This document shows, piece after piece, positions 17,038 to 24,994 of a stretch of DNA of 37,484 bases. The notes beneath the pieces are model-generated. The model had not been told where the DNA came from. It did not search any database and saw only the letters and a program-made list of their open reading frames with translations. Source of the DNA: Deltaproteobacteria bacterium (GTDB lineage Bacteria; Desulfobacterota; Binatia; Bin18). How positions within the stretch are numbered: the first letter of the stretch is position 1; the number at the start of each line of letters is the position of its first letter. The position numbers and the translations under genes are program-made. Location: positions 1-37,484 of the forward strand of contig SHZE01000012.1 in NCBI GenBank assembly GCA_009692435.1. Direction: 5' to 3'.

Positions 17038-17242
17038 AATTATTCGCTTTGATGACATCATTCAGGGCCGGAGACGGCAACGGGAGCACGCGCATCTCCA
17101 CGCTTGCCTGACGGCCATTGAACAGAGTCTCCAGCTTCAACTCGAAGACTTCGCGCAGGCCCCCACACACGAATTAGCGGCGCGGGCTGGGAAGATTCGT
17201 AAGCTCGGCGAGCTGCTCGAATATGCGACCAGTTTGCTGTAA
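17030..17242 (+). CDS. Small hypothetical protein, 70 residues
   Basis: The ATG at 17030 lies inside the last codons of trmJ, so this gene is probably translated by coupling. The protein begins MAEIIRFDDIIQGRRRQRE and is otherwise helical, with a C-terminal amphipathic stretch ending in LGELLEYATSLL. I do not recognise a domain. The open frame, the overlap and the protein-like composition support it as real, but nothing indicates its role. Confidence 0.55.
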   Translation: MAEIIRFDDIIQGRRRQREHAHLHACLTAIEQSLQLQLEDFAQAPTHELAARAGKIRKLGELLEYATSLL

Positions 17243-17322
17243 CAGAGCTGCTGTTGTTGCTGAGTCGTGCGGTTTCTCAAAAAATAGCACGCAGAATTTC
17301 TGCAAGATAAGAAAGGACAGGC

Positions 17323-17970
17323 ATGACAAAAACGAATACGGCGACACCTTCGACCGCGCCGAAACGGATCACGACCAAAAGCACGGCCTCCACTTTAAAG
17401 ACCCGCACCCGGGTAGCAAAGGAGAGCCCTCTGCCCGAACCAATCGTCCCACCGGTCCTCGATCTGCTGGCGGTTGTCACCGAACGGCTCAATGCTCTAG
17501 AGGAAAAAATTGTTGGCGGGCTCTCCTCCGTGACAGCGGAGATACACACCCTCAAGATCACCGCCCCGGAGCCGCCCGTACCCGATGGTCCGGCGACTAC
17601 GGACGCCTTCTTATCGGTGGTTGCCGACCTCATTCGTCGCAATCTGATGGAACAAATGAATCCGGTGATTGCCTCCCTCAAACGTCTCGAAGAACGCGTT
17701 GGCTTTATGAGCAACCGTCTCAAACAACCTCCACCGACAGCAGGGCCGGACCACAGGCAGCAAAAGCCGTGGCGGAACGATCAGCAACAGCGCCACAACC
17801 GGCCTCGTGGCCCACGTCCTGGAGGAGGGGGCGGAAGTGGAAGCGGAAGTAGTAGCCCGCCGCAAGGACAAACGTGGACCCCACCCTCGGCGGCTTCCGT
17901 CCAAGGCCACTTTGCCCCGCGCCCTCTCCGTGGTGGAGAGAGCGGTATACCGAGAGACGACGATGAGTGA
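17323..17970 (+). CDS. Hypothetical protein with helical core and Gly/Arg-rich tail
   Basis: The 215-residue protein has three parts. The first 40 residues are Thr/Lys/Pro-rich and basic. The central helical region, about 45-140, includes a likely coiled coil around LDLLAVVTERLNALEEKI and a second helix ending in LKRLEERVGFMSNRLKQ. The C-terminal 70 residues are low-complexity, with RPRGPRPGGGGGSGSGS and many Arg, Gln, Pro and Gly. AAAGGAC precedes the ATG. Such basic Gly/Arg tails often bind RNA or DNA, but no known domain is visible. It lies between the trmJ group and rpoZ. Confidence 0.6.
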   Translation: MTKTNTATPSTAPKRITTKSTASTLKTRTRVAKESPLPEPIVPPVLDLLAVVTERLNALEEKIVGGLSSVTAEIHTLKITAPEPPVPDGPATTDAFLSVVADLIRRNLMEQMNPVIASLKRLEERVGFMSNRLKQPPPTAGPDHRQQKPWRNDQQQRHNRPRGPRPGGGGGSGSGSSSPPQGQTWTPPSAASVQGHFAPRPLRGGESGIPRDDDE

Positions 17971-18077
17971 CCACCCTACACGTAGGCACTGCCCGTTCCC
18001 TTACTTTCCGCTTTGCGGTATGACTGCAACTAAGAGCCCACCGCGCCCTCTAATGTCGGGGGCAAAGGAGACACTAC

Positions 18078-18284
18078 GTGGCACGTATCACTGTTGAAGA
18101 TTGCTTAAAAAGGATTCCCAATCGCTTTGAACTGATTGTCGTTGCCGCTCGTCGTGCAAAAGACTTATTAAAGGGGGCCCCCCCGATGGTCAGCTCCGAG
18201 AATAAAGAAGCGGTGACCGCCCTGCGCGAGATTGCCGCCGGGAAAGTGTGGCCAGTTCATCATCCCGTTGAAGAGACCAAATAG
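18078..18284 (+). CDS. rpoZ: RNA polymerase omega subunit
   Basis: Omega stabilises RNA polymerase by chaperoning the beta-prime subunit. The 68-residue protein starts [20 protein letters not shown] and continues with the conserved [11 protein letters not shown] helix. A Glu-rich segment with [11 protein letters not shown] follows. The start is a GTG at 18078 with an AAAGGAG site 7 nt upstream. The stop codon TAG is followed directly by the GTG start of dnaJ, so the two are almost certainly cotranscribed and coupled. Confidence 0.92.
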   Translation: MARITVEDCLKRIPNRFELIVVAARRAKDLLKGAPPMVSSENKEAVTALREIAAGKVWPVHHPVEETK

Positions 18285-19415
18285 GTGGCACGAAAAGATT
18301 TTTATACGGTGCTCGGCGTTAGTCGCACCGCCTCGCCGGAAGAGATCAAGAAGGCATATCGCCAACTCGCCCGCAAATACCACCCCGACGTCAACCCTGG
18401 CAAGAAAGACACCGAAGAACGGTTCAAGGAAATCTCCCTCGCCCACGACACGCTTGCGGATGAACGGAAACGTAAGCTCTACGACGAGTTCGGCGAAGAC
18501 GGGCTACAAGCAGGGTTCGACGCCGAAAAGATGCGGGCCTATAAACAATGGGGCGGTGACAGTGGAGCTGCCTTTGGCCGGAGTGGGCGGCGATCTTCCC
18601 CGAACGCTGGCTTCAACTTTGAAGATTTGGTTGGGGATTTATTCCGTGGTGGCGGAAGACGCGCCTCAGCGGGTGCCGAACCTGGAGAGGACCTTGAGTA
18701 TGGTTTGGACCTGAATCTCCTCGAGACCATTCGTGGAGCGGAAAAGACCGTCTCCGTGCAACGGCCAACCCCCTGTCCGACCTGTCATGGCACTGGGGGT
18801 CGTGGGACACGACGTGCGACCGTGTGCCCAGAATGTCAGGGACATGGGCAGGTGCAGGTAGGGACCGTCTCTTTCATGCGTACCTGTGCCCGCTGTGGAG
18901 GAGAAGGCCGTCTGAGCGCAGGGAATTGTTCCCCTTGTGGTGGGAGCGGTCGGGTCACGACTCCAGAGCGACTCACCGTCAAAATTCCGGCTGGTGTTGA
19001 TGATGGCTCGCGGATTCGCCTCGCTGGCAAAGGAGCGGCGCTTTCTCCTGGGGGACCGACTGGAGACCTCTATTTGGTGATTCGGGTGCAGCCGCATCCA
19101 GTCCTCAGTCGCAACGGACTCGATCTCTCCCTTGATGTTCCAGTCAAGGTTAGCGAAGCCGTCAATGGAGCCATCGTTACCGTTCCCACTCCGGGTGGAG
19201 ATGTTAAGGTGAAGATTCCACCAGGCAGCCAAAGTGGCCAAACCTTACGCCTCAAGGGCAAAGGCGTTACCGATGCTAAGGCGCACACGACCGGAGACCT
19301 CTACTTGAAGCTTATGATCCAAGTCCCGAAAGTTGGTGGTGACTCGGCCCGGCAGGCGGCCGAGTTGTTGGACCAGTATTACGTGGAAGATCCCCGTCAA
19401 CATCTACGGCTCTAG
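18285..19415 (+). CDS. dnaJ: Chaperone DnaJ (Hsp40), zinc-finger type
   Basis: This co-chaperone stimulates DnaK ATPase and holds unfolded proteins. The 376 residues show the J domain (residues 4-68, HPD at 33-35), a short Gly/Phe-type linker, and four CxxCxGxG zinc motifs between about 164 and 216 (CPTCHGTG, CPECQGHG, CARCGGEG, CSPCGGSG). Two C-terminal beta-sandwich domains with VKIPAGVDDGSRIRL follow. The length is typical of class I DnaJ. The GTG start abuts the rpoZ stop with no spacer. The gene for an RpoH-type sigma factor follows 51 nt later, suggesting a heat-shock unit. No grpE or dnaK is in the window. Confidence 0.95.
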   Translation: MARKDFYTVLGVSRTASPEEIKKAYRQLARKYHPDVNPGKKDTEERFKEISLAHDTLADERKRKLYDEFGEDGLQAGFDAEKMRAYKQWGGDSGAAFGRSGRRSSPNAGFNFEDLVGDLFRGGGRRASAGAEPGEDLEYGLDLNLLETIRGAEKTVSVQRPTPCPTCHGTGGRGTRRATVCPECQGHGQVQVGTVSFMRTCARCGGEGRLSAGNCSPCGGSGRVTTPERLTVKIPAGVDDGSRIRLAGKGAALSPGGPTGDLYLVIRVQPHPVLSRNGLDLSLDVPVKVSEAVNGAIVTVPTPGGDVKVKIPPGSQSGQTLRLKGKGVTDAKAHTTGDLYLKLMIQVPKVGGDSARQAAELLDQYYVEDPRQHLRL

Positions 19416-19466
19416 TGTTCCAGGGGGATTCGGTTTGCTCCCTTGTTCCCGTATATTCACTACGCT

Positions 19467-20540
19467 ATGCCCCGCGCCCGTAAAATTCATACCGTGCACA
19501 TTGCTCACCCAGAGCCCGAGGCTACGGAATCCGCCTCGCCCGAGATTCTTGATGAAGAAGAGGCGCAGGAAGAGATAGAAGAAGAGCCCTTGGATGGGCT
19601 TACGGCACTCGTTGAGCCAGAACCACTTCCACACAGCGACGATAAAGAAGAGAAGACCGATACCGCGCTGGTCCTGTATGATCCCCTCCAGCGGTATCTT
19701 GCCGAAATCAGGCGATATCCACTCCTCACTATTGAGGAGGAGCACGATTTGGCCATCCGCTACAAAGAGCACGGCGAGATTGAAGCTGCCTATCGGCTGG
19801 TGACCGCCAATCTCCGCCTCGTTGTCATGTTTGCTCGACGCTATGAACGCGCTGTGCATAACCTCCTCGACCTGATTCAAGAAGGCAGTATCGGACTGAT
19901 GGAAGCGGTGCGGAACTTTGATCCCTACCGTGGGGTCCGCTTTCCTTCGTATGCTGTGTGGTGGGTACGGGCTTACATCATCCGCTATCTCATGAACAAC
20001 TGGCGCATGGTCAAGCTGGGGACGACCCAAGCGCAACGCAAACTGTTCTTTAACCTCCAACGAGAGAAAGAACGGCTTGAGGCGGAAGGGTTCTTTCCCG
20101 CGCCAAAGCTTATTGCACAAAATCTCGGGGTCAAAGAAGAAGAAGTCGTGGAAATGGAACAGCGCATGTCGTCCCGCGATCTGTCGCTCGACACGCCGAT
20201 TGATTCCGAGGAAGAAGACGGGGCAAGCTTGATCGACTTTATCGCCGACAAGCATACCAATGCCGAAGAAACGGTCGCGGTCGCTGAATATCAAGCACTG
20301 ATGCGCGAAAAAATGGCCGCGTTTGCCCAGACGCTCAAGGGGAAGGAAGAAGTCATCTTTCGTACACGGCTGTTGGCGGAAGAGCCCGTCACCCTCCAAG
20401 AAATTGGCGATCAGTATGGCATCAGCCGCGAGCGCATTCGCCAATTGGAGAGCCGATTGAAGAAAAAACTCAAAGACTTTCTCCTGCGCGAAATTAAGGA
20501 TGCCAAGGGGCTCAATATCGGGTTCGTTGAAGGACGATAG
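19467..20540 (+). CDS. rpoH: RNA polymerase heat-shock sigma factor, RpoH-like
   Basis: This is a group 3/RpoH-type sigma-70 factor of 357 residues. Region 2 includes DLIQEGSIGLMEAVRNFDP and FPSYAVWWVRAYIIRYL. The RpoH box QRKLFFNLQ at 190-198 is diagnostic of sigma-32. Region 4 has the helix-turn-helix VTLQEIGDQYGISRERIRQLE. About 70 N-terminal residues form an extra, very acidic extension (EEEAQEEIEEEP) not found in the 284-residue E. coli protein. The ATG at 19467 is chosen; a TTG at 19443 is possible, and no strong ribosome site is visible. Its place right after dnaJ fits a heat-shock role. Confidence 0.9.
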   Translation: MPRARKIHTVHIAHPEPEATESASPEILDEEEAQEEIEEEPLDGLTALVEPEPLPHSDDKEEKTDTALVLYDPLQRYLAEIRRYPLLTIEEEHDLAIRYKEHGEIEAAYRLVTANLRLVVMFARRYERAVHNLLDLIQEGSIGLMEAVRNFDPYRGVRFPSYAVWWVRAYIIRYLMNNWRMVKLGTTQAQRKLFFNLQREKERLEAEGFFPAPKLIAQNLGVKEEEVVEMEQRMSSRDLSLDTPIDSEEEDGASLIDFIADKHTNAEETVAVAEYQALMREKMAAFAQTLKGKEEVIFRTRLLAEEPVTLQEIGDQYGISRERIRQLESRLKKKLKDFLLREIKDAKGLNIGFVEGR

Positions 20541-20840
20541 AATACACGGGAAAGAGCGCAAAGAGGCCGATGTCTCACGAGGAACGCTTTCTTATGCCTT
20601 CGAACACGACCTACTCATTCCACTCGTCGACCATAATGGACGCAGGATTTTTTTTCCTGGATGGTATCGACAAACAAGAAGGTAACCTACTATCAGGGTT
20701 GAAGTTTTTGATTTTTATCTGATTGGTGAAGGGACATTTTTTTCTTTCGATAAAAATGTGTAAAAAAGATTAAAGTTCGCTTCGTGTAAAACCGATAGAC
20801 AGCACAAGACGAAAAAAATTGTTTTGCATAGGAGACTCCC
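20541..20840. other. AT-rich spacer after rpoH
   Basis: This 300-nt spacer becomes clearly richer in A and T than its surroundings from about 20640, with several T-runs. I see no gene with support. It probably holds the rpoH 3' end and the promoter of the next gene, but I cannot place -35 and -10 boxes with confidence. Confidence 0.4.
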
Positions 20841-21320
20841 ATGTACCGCCACTACTATCCGATCCGACTCTTCTTCTTATTAGGTGCGTTGCTCCTGTTC
20901 CAACCGTCTACTGCTTCCGCGAAATATCTCATTGAGTTCGCCGATGGTCAGCGTATGACTGTCTCAAACTACGAAGAGATTGGTAGCACAGTGAAGGTGT
21001 ACACCTCACTGGGTTCCTTCGCCTTCCGTAAGGACGACGTGGTGCACATCACCAACCTCAATCCCGGAGAAAAGAAAAATCCCCTAACTGAGGGGAAGGA
21101 GACCCGTTCCGTGCAGTCGAAAAAAGGGGATGCGCAGATTTCCGTGCTCGCAGAGAAAAAACCAGCGAGTGAACCAGCCCCGATTACCGGAACCCAAACG
21201 AAAGAAATGCAGAATTTCATGTCGCAGGTTGAAGATGGTTTGTTCCGTATGCGGTATGTGTTCGCGCTGATCATTGGGCTAAAGGTCTTTAAGATCTTCT
21301 TTGCCGCCAGCGTTCGATAA
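20841..21320 (+). CDS. Hypothetical protein with signal sequence and C-terminal membrane helix
   Basis: The 159-residue protein starts with a hydrophobic signal (LFFLLGALLLFQPSTASA) and a likely cleavage after ASA. A beta-rich segment with YLIEFADGQRMTVSNYEEI and FAFRKDDVVHITNL then resembles a small SH3-like fold. A Lys/Pro-rich linker follows, and a C-terminal hydrophobic segment (YVFALIIGLKVFKIFFAA) could anchor it. GGAGACTCCC precedes the ATG. I know no specific function. It is followed by a very strong terminator, so it is probably a single-gene transcript. Confidence 0.65.
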   Translation: MYRHYYPIRLFFLLGALLLFQPSTASAKYLIEFADGQRMTVSNYEEIGSTVKVYTSLGSFAFRKDDVVHITNLNPGEKKNPLTEGKETRSVQSKKGDAQISVLAEKKPASEPAPITGTQTKEMQNFMSQVEDGLFRMRYVFALIIGLKVFKIFFAASVR

Positions 21321-21343
21321 TTTCCTCGTCCCTTTGTCTACTC

Positions 21344-21397
21344 TTCCGGCTGCGGGAGTGGTGCTCACTGCGCCACTCCCGCAGCCGGAATGTTTTT
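21344..21397 (+). terminator. Strong intrinsic terminator
   Basis: A perfect 18-bp stem pairs 21344-21361 (TTCCGGCTGCGGGAGTGG) with 21373-21390, leaving an 11-nt loop. It is followed by TGTTTTTTG. It lies 24 nt behind the stop of the preceding gene. Confidence 0.95.
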
Positions 21398-21747
21398 TGC
21401 CCCACCTTTTTCCGTCTTTCAGTTCAGCGCGCGTCTTCTGCCACTCGTGAAAATCGCGCGTCACGGCCCTCCAGATTGTACAAATTCTCCATCTGTGTCA
21501 GAACCACTCGAAACACGACATCGAGACGGTCGAAAATTCGCTGAGAGGGATAGGTATGTCTCACGGAAATTTAACGCGCTTGAGGATAATAGGCCGTATT
21601 TTTATTGTTTTTATGTTTGGCGTCGGGATGAGAGGGTTCGGAGGAGATTATCTCAGCTCTCTGAAGTGGTATCCGTCTCCACGTGGAGACGCCTATGCGG
21701 AAGAGATGGACCAACAGCAACAATCGTCACAAGAAGGGAGACAGGCT
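21398..21747. other. Spacer with possible alternative cupin start
   Basis: No gene is supported on its own here. The cupin reading frame is open from an ATG at 21556 with GAGAGGGATAGG upstream. That would add 64 residues, including a hydrophobic segment (IIGRIFIVFMFGVGM) that could be a signal or anchor. The remainder holds no recognised element. Confidence 0.35.
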
Positions 21748-22098
21748 ATGAAAATTGTTCGTGTCTATACCGGAGCAGATAACAAATCGCATTTCGAGGA
21801 CATCGAAGTCCCGCTCAAAAGTGGTGGCAAAGCTGGGTCCTTGTCGGATTTGGTCAAGGCCACGGGCGTCATCTTTCGGGAGACCGGTGGGGACTATAAC
21901 TTTGACTTCCATAATGCCCCGCGACGCCAGTACGTCGTCAACTTGGAAGGTGAGGTGGAAATTGAGGTTGGTGACGGTACGAAGCGCCTCTTACGGACAG
22001 GGGATATCCTGCTGGCGGAAGATACAACCGGCCAAGGACACATCAGCCGGGCAGTTGGTGGAAAACCTCGGAAGTCGCTCTTCATCACGTTGGACTAA
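21748..22098 (+). CDS. Cupin-domain protein
   Basis: This 116-residue protein has a single beta-barrel of the cupin fold. It starts MKIVRVYTGADNKSHFEDIE, then shows the ligand-loop region and GDILLAEDTTGQGHISR, where a His near the second motif may bind metal. The first cupin motif is weak in His residues, so metal binding is uncertain. The ATG at 21748 follows GGGAGACAGG and matches the usual short size of such proteins. A longer form from 21556 with a membrane segment cannot be excluded. It stands alone between a terminator and a convergent MFS gene. Its substrate is unknown. Confidence 0.75.
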   Translation: MKIVRVYTGADNKSHFEDIEVPLKSGGKAGSLSDLVKATGVIFRETGGDYNFDFHNAPRRQYVVNLEGEVEIEVGDGTKRLLRTGDILLAEDTTGQGHISRAVGGKPRKSLFITLD

Positions 22099-22138
22099 CC
22101 GCCGCGTAGCTCAGTCCCTCCATAAGTTGTTGTCTGAA

Positions 22139-23353
22139 TTAGGCGGGCTCGACTTCTTGCACCCAACGGACCGTAATCAACCCCACCGTACCGATCAGCG
22201 TTAAGACGAGCCACGAGGCATGATAGGTCCCCGATACGTCGGCTAACAAGCCAAAGAGGGGCGGCGCCAGTAGCGTTGCTGGCGCTGACAGCACTTGGAC
22301 CAGCGAGATGGCGGACCCCGCCGACTCTGGGCCGGCGATTTCAATCACTAACGTCCCGAGAATCCCCGTCCATGCAAAGGCTGAAATACCGAAAAGAATG
22401 GACAACGCGCCAACGATCCAGAGCGGAGTGGAAGATGGAAGTAATGCCGCGCAAAGGGTACTGCACACCGATAGCGCGAGGATCATAACCAGCACCGGTC
22501 GCCGTTTTCCTTGAAAACGCCGGTCGCTCACCAACCCCCAACCAATGCGTGCCACCATCGCGGCGACATTGACGACGACGAACAACGCTCCCGCTGTGAC
22601 AACGGAGACCGCGAAGGTCTCGTGGAGAAAGAGGACGAAATATGTGGTCGCCGCCATTTGCGTAAAGACTTGGCAGTTAAAGATAACCGCCAGGCGCAAG
22701 AGGCGTTTATCGCGTGCGAGGTCTTTGAGCGAGCGCATGGCCGCAGCCCCTGCGATCGGCTTGCGTGGGGGATCGAAGTAGGCCACCACGATCAGTATCG
22801 CGCCAATCAACGACAGGATTCCTCCGGCAAGATACGCGGAGCGCCACCCATAGTGCAGCGCCAGGATCGGGGCCACACCGGCGGCAAGCATACCGCCGAT
22901 CGGCACCCCGGTCTGCCGAATTCCCATCGCGAAGCCACGCTGATGTTGCGGGAACCAGCGCATGATCGCCGCACTACCGGCGGGATTCTGAATGCCATTG
23001 CCTAATCCAAGCCCTAAGCAACTGAGCACCAGGGTCCAAAACCCAACACTCGAAGTGACAGCGAGCGCGGCCAGGGCACCAAGGACACCGGAGAGGATCA
23101 ACACGCGCCGTTCACCCACGCGATCCGCCGCGCGCCCACCGAACAGAGCAGAGGGGGCCGCCGTGAGAAACACCGCGGTTGAGATGAGCCCGACTGACGC
23201 ACGACTGATGTGCAGGTCATCCTGAAGAAACGGTGCAAGTGGCCCAAAGGCGGAGCCCAGTATATTGGTCGCTGCCTGTCCCCAAGTCGTGAGGCCTAAC
23301 GCGTACCAGCGATAACGTTCGTTGGCCAGTAAAGTAGAGCGATAAGAAAACAT
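22139..23353 (-). CDS. MFS transporter
   Basis: This 404-residue major facilitator protein has twelve probable membrane helices. The loop-2 motif is GGRAADRVGERRVLI, and AMGIRQTGVPIGGML in helix 5 is typical of the NNP/oxalate-formate and sugar-acid-type MFS groups. The second half repeats the layout with WGLVSDRRFQGKRRPVL. The ATG at 23353 has a weak ribosome site. It is convergent with the cupin gene. The cargo is probably an organic anion, but that is only a family-level guess. Confidence 0.88.
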   Translation of the reverse strand: MFSYRSTLLANERYRWYALGLTTWGQAATNILGSAFGPLAPFLQDDLHISRASVGLISTAVFLTAAPSALFGGRAADRVGERRVLILSGVLGALAALAVTSSVGFWTLVLSCLGLGLGNGIQNPAGSAAIMRWFPQHQRGFAMGIRQTGVPIGGMLAAGVAPILALHYGWRSAYLAGGILSLIGAILIVVAYFDPPRKPIAGAAAMRSLKDLARDKRLLRLAVIFNCQVFTQMAATTYFVLFLHETFAVSVVTAGALFVVVNVAAMVARIGWGLVSDRRFQGKRRPVLVMILALSVCSTLCAALLPSSTPLWIVGALSILFGISAFAWTGILGTLVIEIAGPESAGSAISLVQVLSAPATLLAPPLFGLLADVSGTYHASWLVLTLIGTVGLITVRWVQEVEPA

Positions 23354-23389
23354 GCGTGCAAAGTATCAAGGGCGACGAAGAAGGATACC

Positions 23390-23539
23390 CTACCCGATGT
23401 CCAGAAACGCGTCGAGCAACAGACTGATCCCCGCTCCAACGAGATCGACTGCTCCCTCCCAGACCATGGGGTCAAGAGCAGCGCTCAAGTGTTCAAACTG
23501 ACGACGACTCTCGGCTTCCGCTTTCAAGCGCTCACACAC
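23390..23539 (-). CDS. Possible small protein overlapping the ybeY end, 49 residues
   Basis: A GTG at 23539 lies 8 nt inside the end of ybeY and opens a frame of 49 codons. It begins with the charged helix MCERLKAEAESRRQFEHL and ends with the hydrophobic segment LVGAGISLLLDAFLD. The overlap suggests translational coupling, and the composition looks protein-like. No family is recognised, and a chance frame remains possible. Confidence 0.35.
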   Translation of the reverse strand: MCERLKAEAESRRQFEHLSAALDPMVWEGAVDLVGAGISLLLDAFLDIG

Positions 23540-24032
23540 CAAATGAAGTGCGACGGATCACCTGCATGACCTCTCGCTCTTTGCGGTGCATGCGAATAGC
23601 TTCACTGCGAGAGACTTCATGATCGTAGCCCAGCAAATGCAGGATGCCGTGAATCAGTAAAGTTTGGACCTCCTCCGGTAAGGAGTGCCGACGACGCTGG
23701 GCCTGGCGCGCGGCTGTTTCAATGGAAATGACCACATCGCCGAGCAGGAAGGGTTGAATCTCATCCGCAAGCGGAAACGACAAGACGTCAGTCGGTTTGT
23801 CTTTCCCGCGATACTGGCGGTTCAGGGCGTGGATCGTTGGGTCCGTCACTAACGCTAGACTGAGTTCGGCCCGCGTCTGGCGCAGATGGCGCAGGATCGT
23901 GCGCGCCCACGTGCGCAGTTCGCTCCGGCTCACTCCGGGAGCCTTGCCCGAAATGCCGATGGTCAAACCGTTCCTGGGTGCGGAGTCGGCGCTGTTCACG
24001 TCTCTCTTCCTCGAAGCGTTCTTGTTCATCAT
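23532..24032 (-). CDS. ybeY: Endoribonuclease YbeY (rRNA maturation factor)
   Basis: This zinc-dependent single-strand endoribonuclease is needed for 16S rRNA 3'-end maturation. The metal motif IHGILHLLGYDH and the [13 protein letters not shown] motif are both present. The longest form has 166 residues from a weakly supported ATG pair at 24032/24029. A TTG at 23966, with AGGA upstream and the family-like start LTIGISG, would give 144 residues and may be the true start. Either way it overlaps phoH in another frame by 180-245 nt, which is unusually long. It is last or nearly last in the recA-alaS-phoH operon. Confidence 0.9.
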   Translation of the reverse strand: MMNKNASRKRDVNSADSAPRNGLTIGISGKAPGVSRSELRTWARTILRHLRQTRAELSLALVTDPTIHALNRQYRGKDKPTDVLSFPLADEIQPFLLGDVVISIETAARQAQRRRHSLPEEVQTLLIHGILHLLGYDHEVSRSEAIRMHRKEREVMQVIRRTSFGV

Positions 24033-24990
24033 GCGCTCGTTCGTAAGCCATAATCACGTCTTGAACCAGGCGGTGGCGCACGACATCCTTTTCGCTGAAG
24101 AAGGAGAAGTTGATCCCCTCAATGCCATGAAGAATCCGCTGCGCTTCCTTGAGCCCGGAGCGTGTCCCGGTCGGTAAATCGACTTGCGTGACATCCCCGG
24201 TAATGACTGTTTTCGATCCATACCCCAAGCGGGTGAGAAACATTTTCATTTGCTCACTCGTGGTGTTCTGGGCTTCGTCGAGAATGACGAACGAATCATT
24301 AAGCGTACGACCACGCATGAAGGCCAGAGGCGCGACCTCAATCGTCCCCCGTTCAATCATCTTGCTGGCGCGGTCGTAATCGACCATGTCGTACAGCGCG
24401 TCATAGAGCGGACGGAGATAGGGATTGATCTTTTCCGCCAAGTCGCCCGGCAGGAATCCCAATTTCTCTCCAGCCTCAACCGCGGGACGAGTGAGGACCA
24501 CACGACTCACTTTGTGTTTCATCAGCTCGGCGACCGCCATCGCCATCGCCAAATACGTTTTCCCAGTGCCGGCGGGACCTATGCCAAAGACAATATCGAA
24601 GCGACGGATCGCTTCGATGTACGCTTTCTGCGCGATACTCTTGGGAGTAATCGTGCGCCGATGGGCAGAGATGTAGACCGTATCGAGAAAGATGTCCTTG
24701 AGATTGGCGGATCGGTCACGGCTCAGAATGCGAATGGCGTAATCGACATCGCTGGGATAGATGGGGTAGCCATTCTGCAACAGTCCATAGAGCTGCGTGG
24801 CGACGCGTCCGGCGAGGAGCCGCTGGGTTTCATCGCCGGTAATCACGAGGGTGTTATTCGCGGCGGCGATCTTGACGTGCAGTGCGCGCTCAATGACGCG
24901 CAAATGTTCGTCCTGATGGCCTAGGAGGTCGGGGAAAAAGCGCGGATTGTCAAACTGGACGCGAGATGTGTCTTCGGTGTGGTGCTCCAA
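23788..24990 (-). CDS. phoH: PhoH-like ATPase, out-of-frame C-terminal extension
   Basis: This PhoH/YbeZ-family ATPase acts with YbeY in rRNA processing. The Walker A motif [13 protein letters not shown] and Walker B region [11 protein letters not shown] are clear. [11 protein letters not shown] and [14 protein letters not shown] complete the core. A TTG at 24990, four nt after the alaS stop and with GGAAG upstream, is the likely start and gives 400 residues. The longer open frame into alaS is not convincing. After AYE the frame continues for about 80 residues rich in Glu, Arg, Pro and Ser, running out of frame through the first half of ybeY. Related proteins usually end shortly after this point. 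Confidence 0.88.
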   Translation of the reverse strand: MEHHTEDTSRVQFDNPRFFPDLLGHQDEHLRVIERALHVKIAAANNTLVITGDETQRLLAGRVATQLYGLLQNGYPIYPSDVDYAIRILSRDRSANLKDIFLDTVYISAHRRTITPKSIAQKAYIEAIRRFDIVFGIGPAGTGKTYLAMAMAVAELMKHKVSRVVLTRPAVEAGEKLGFLPGDLAEKINPYLRPLYDALYDMVDYDRASKMIERGTIEVAPLAFMRGRTLNDSFVILDEAQNTTSEQMKMFLTRLGYGSKTVITGDVTQVDLPTGTRSGLKEAQRILHGIEGINFSFFSEKDVVRHRLVQDVIMAYERAHDEQERFEEERREQRRLRTQERFDHRHFGQGSRSEPERTAHVGAHDPAPSAPDAGRTQSSVSDGPNDPRPEPPVSRERQTD

Positions 24991-24994
24991 TTTC

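Noticed and set aside
18165..18190. GGGGGCCCCC palindrome inside rpoZ
   Set aside because: It is within the coding sequence and explained by Gly-Ala-Pro-Pro codons; no regulatory context.
19404..20561. Long minus-strand open frame (385 codons) opposite the sigma factor gene
   Set aside because: It lies exactly antisense to a clear rpoH, has no recognisable domain, and follows from the codon bias of the real gene.
24184..24924. Plus-strand open frame of 246 codons opposite phoH
   Set aside because: It is antisense to the Walker motifs of PhoH, with no family resemblance.
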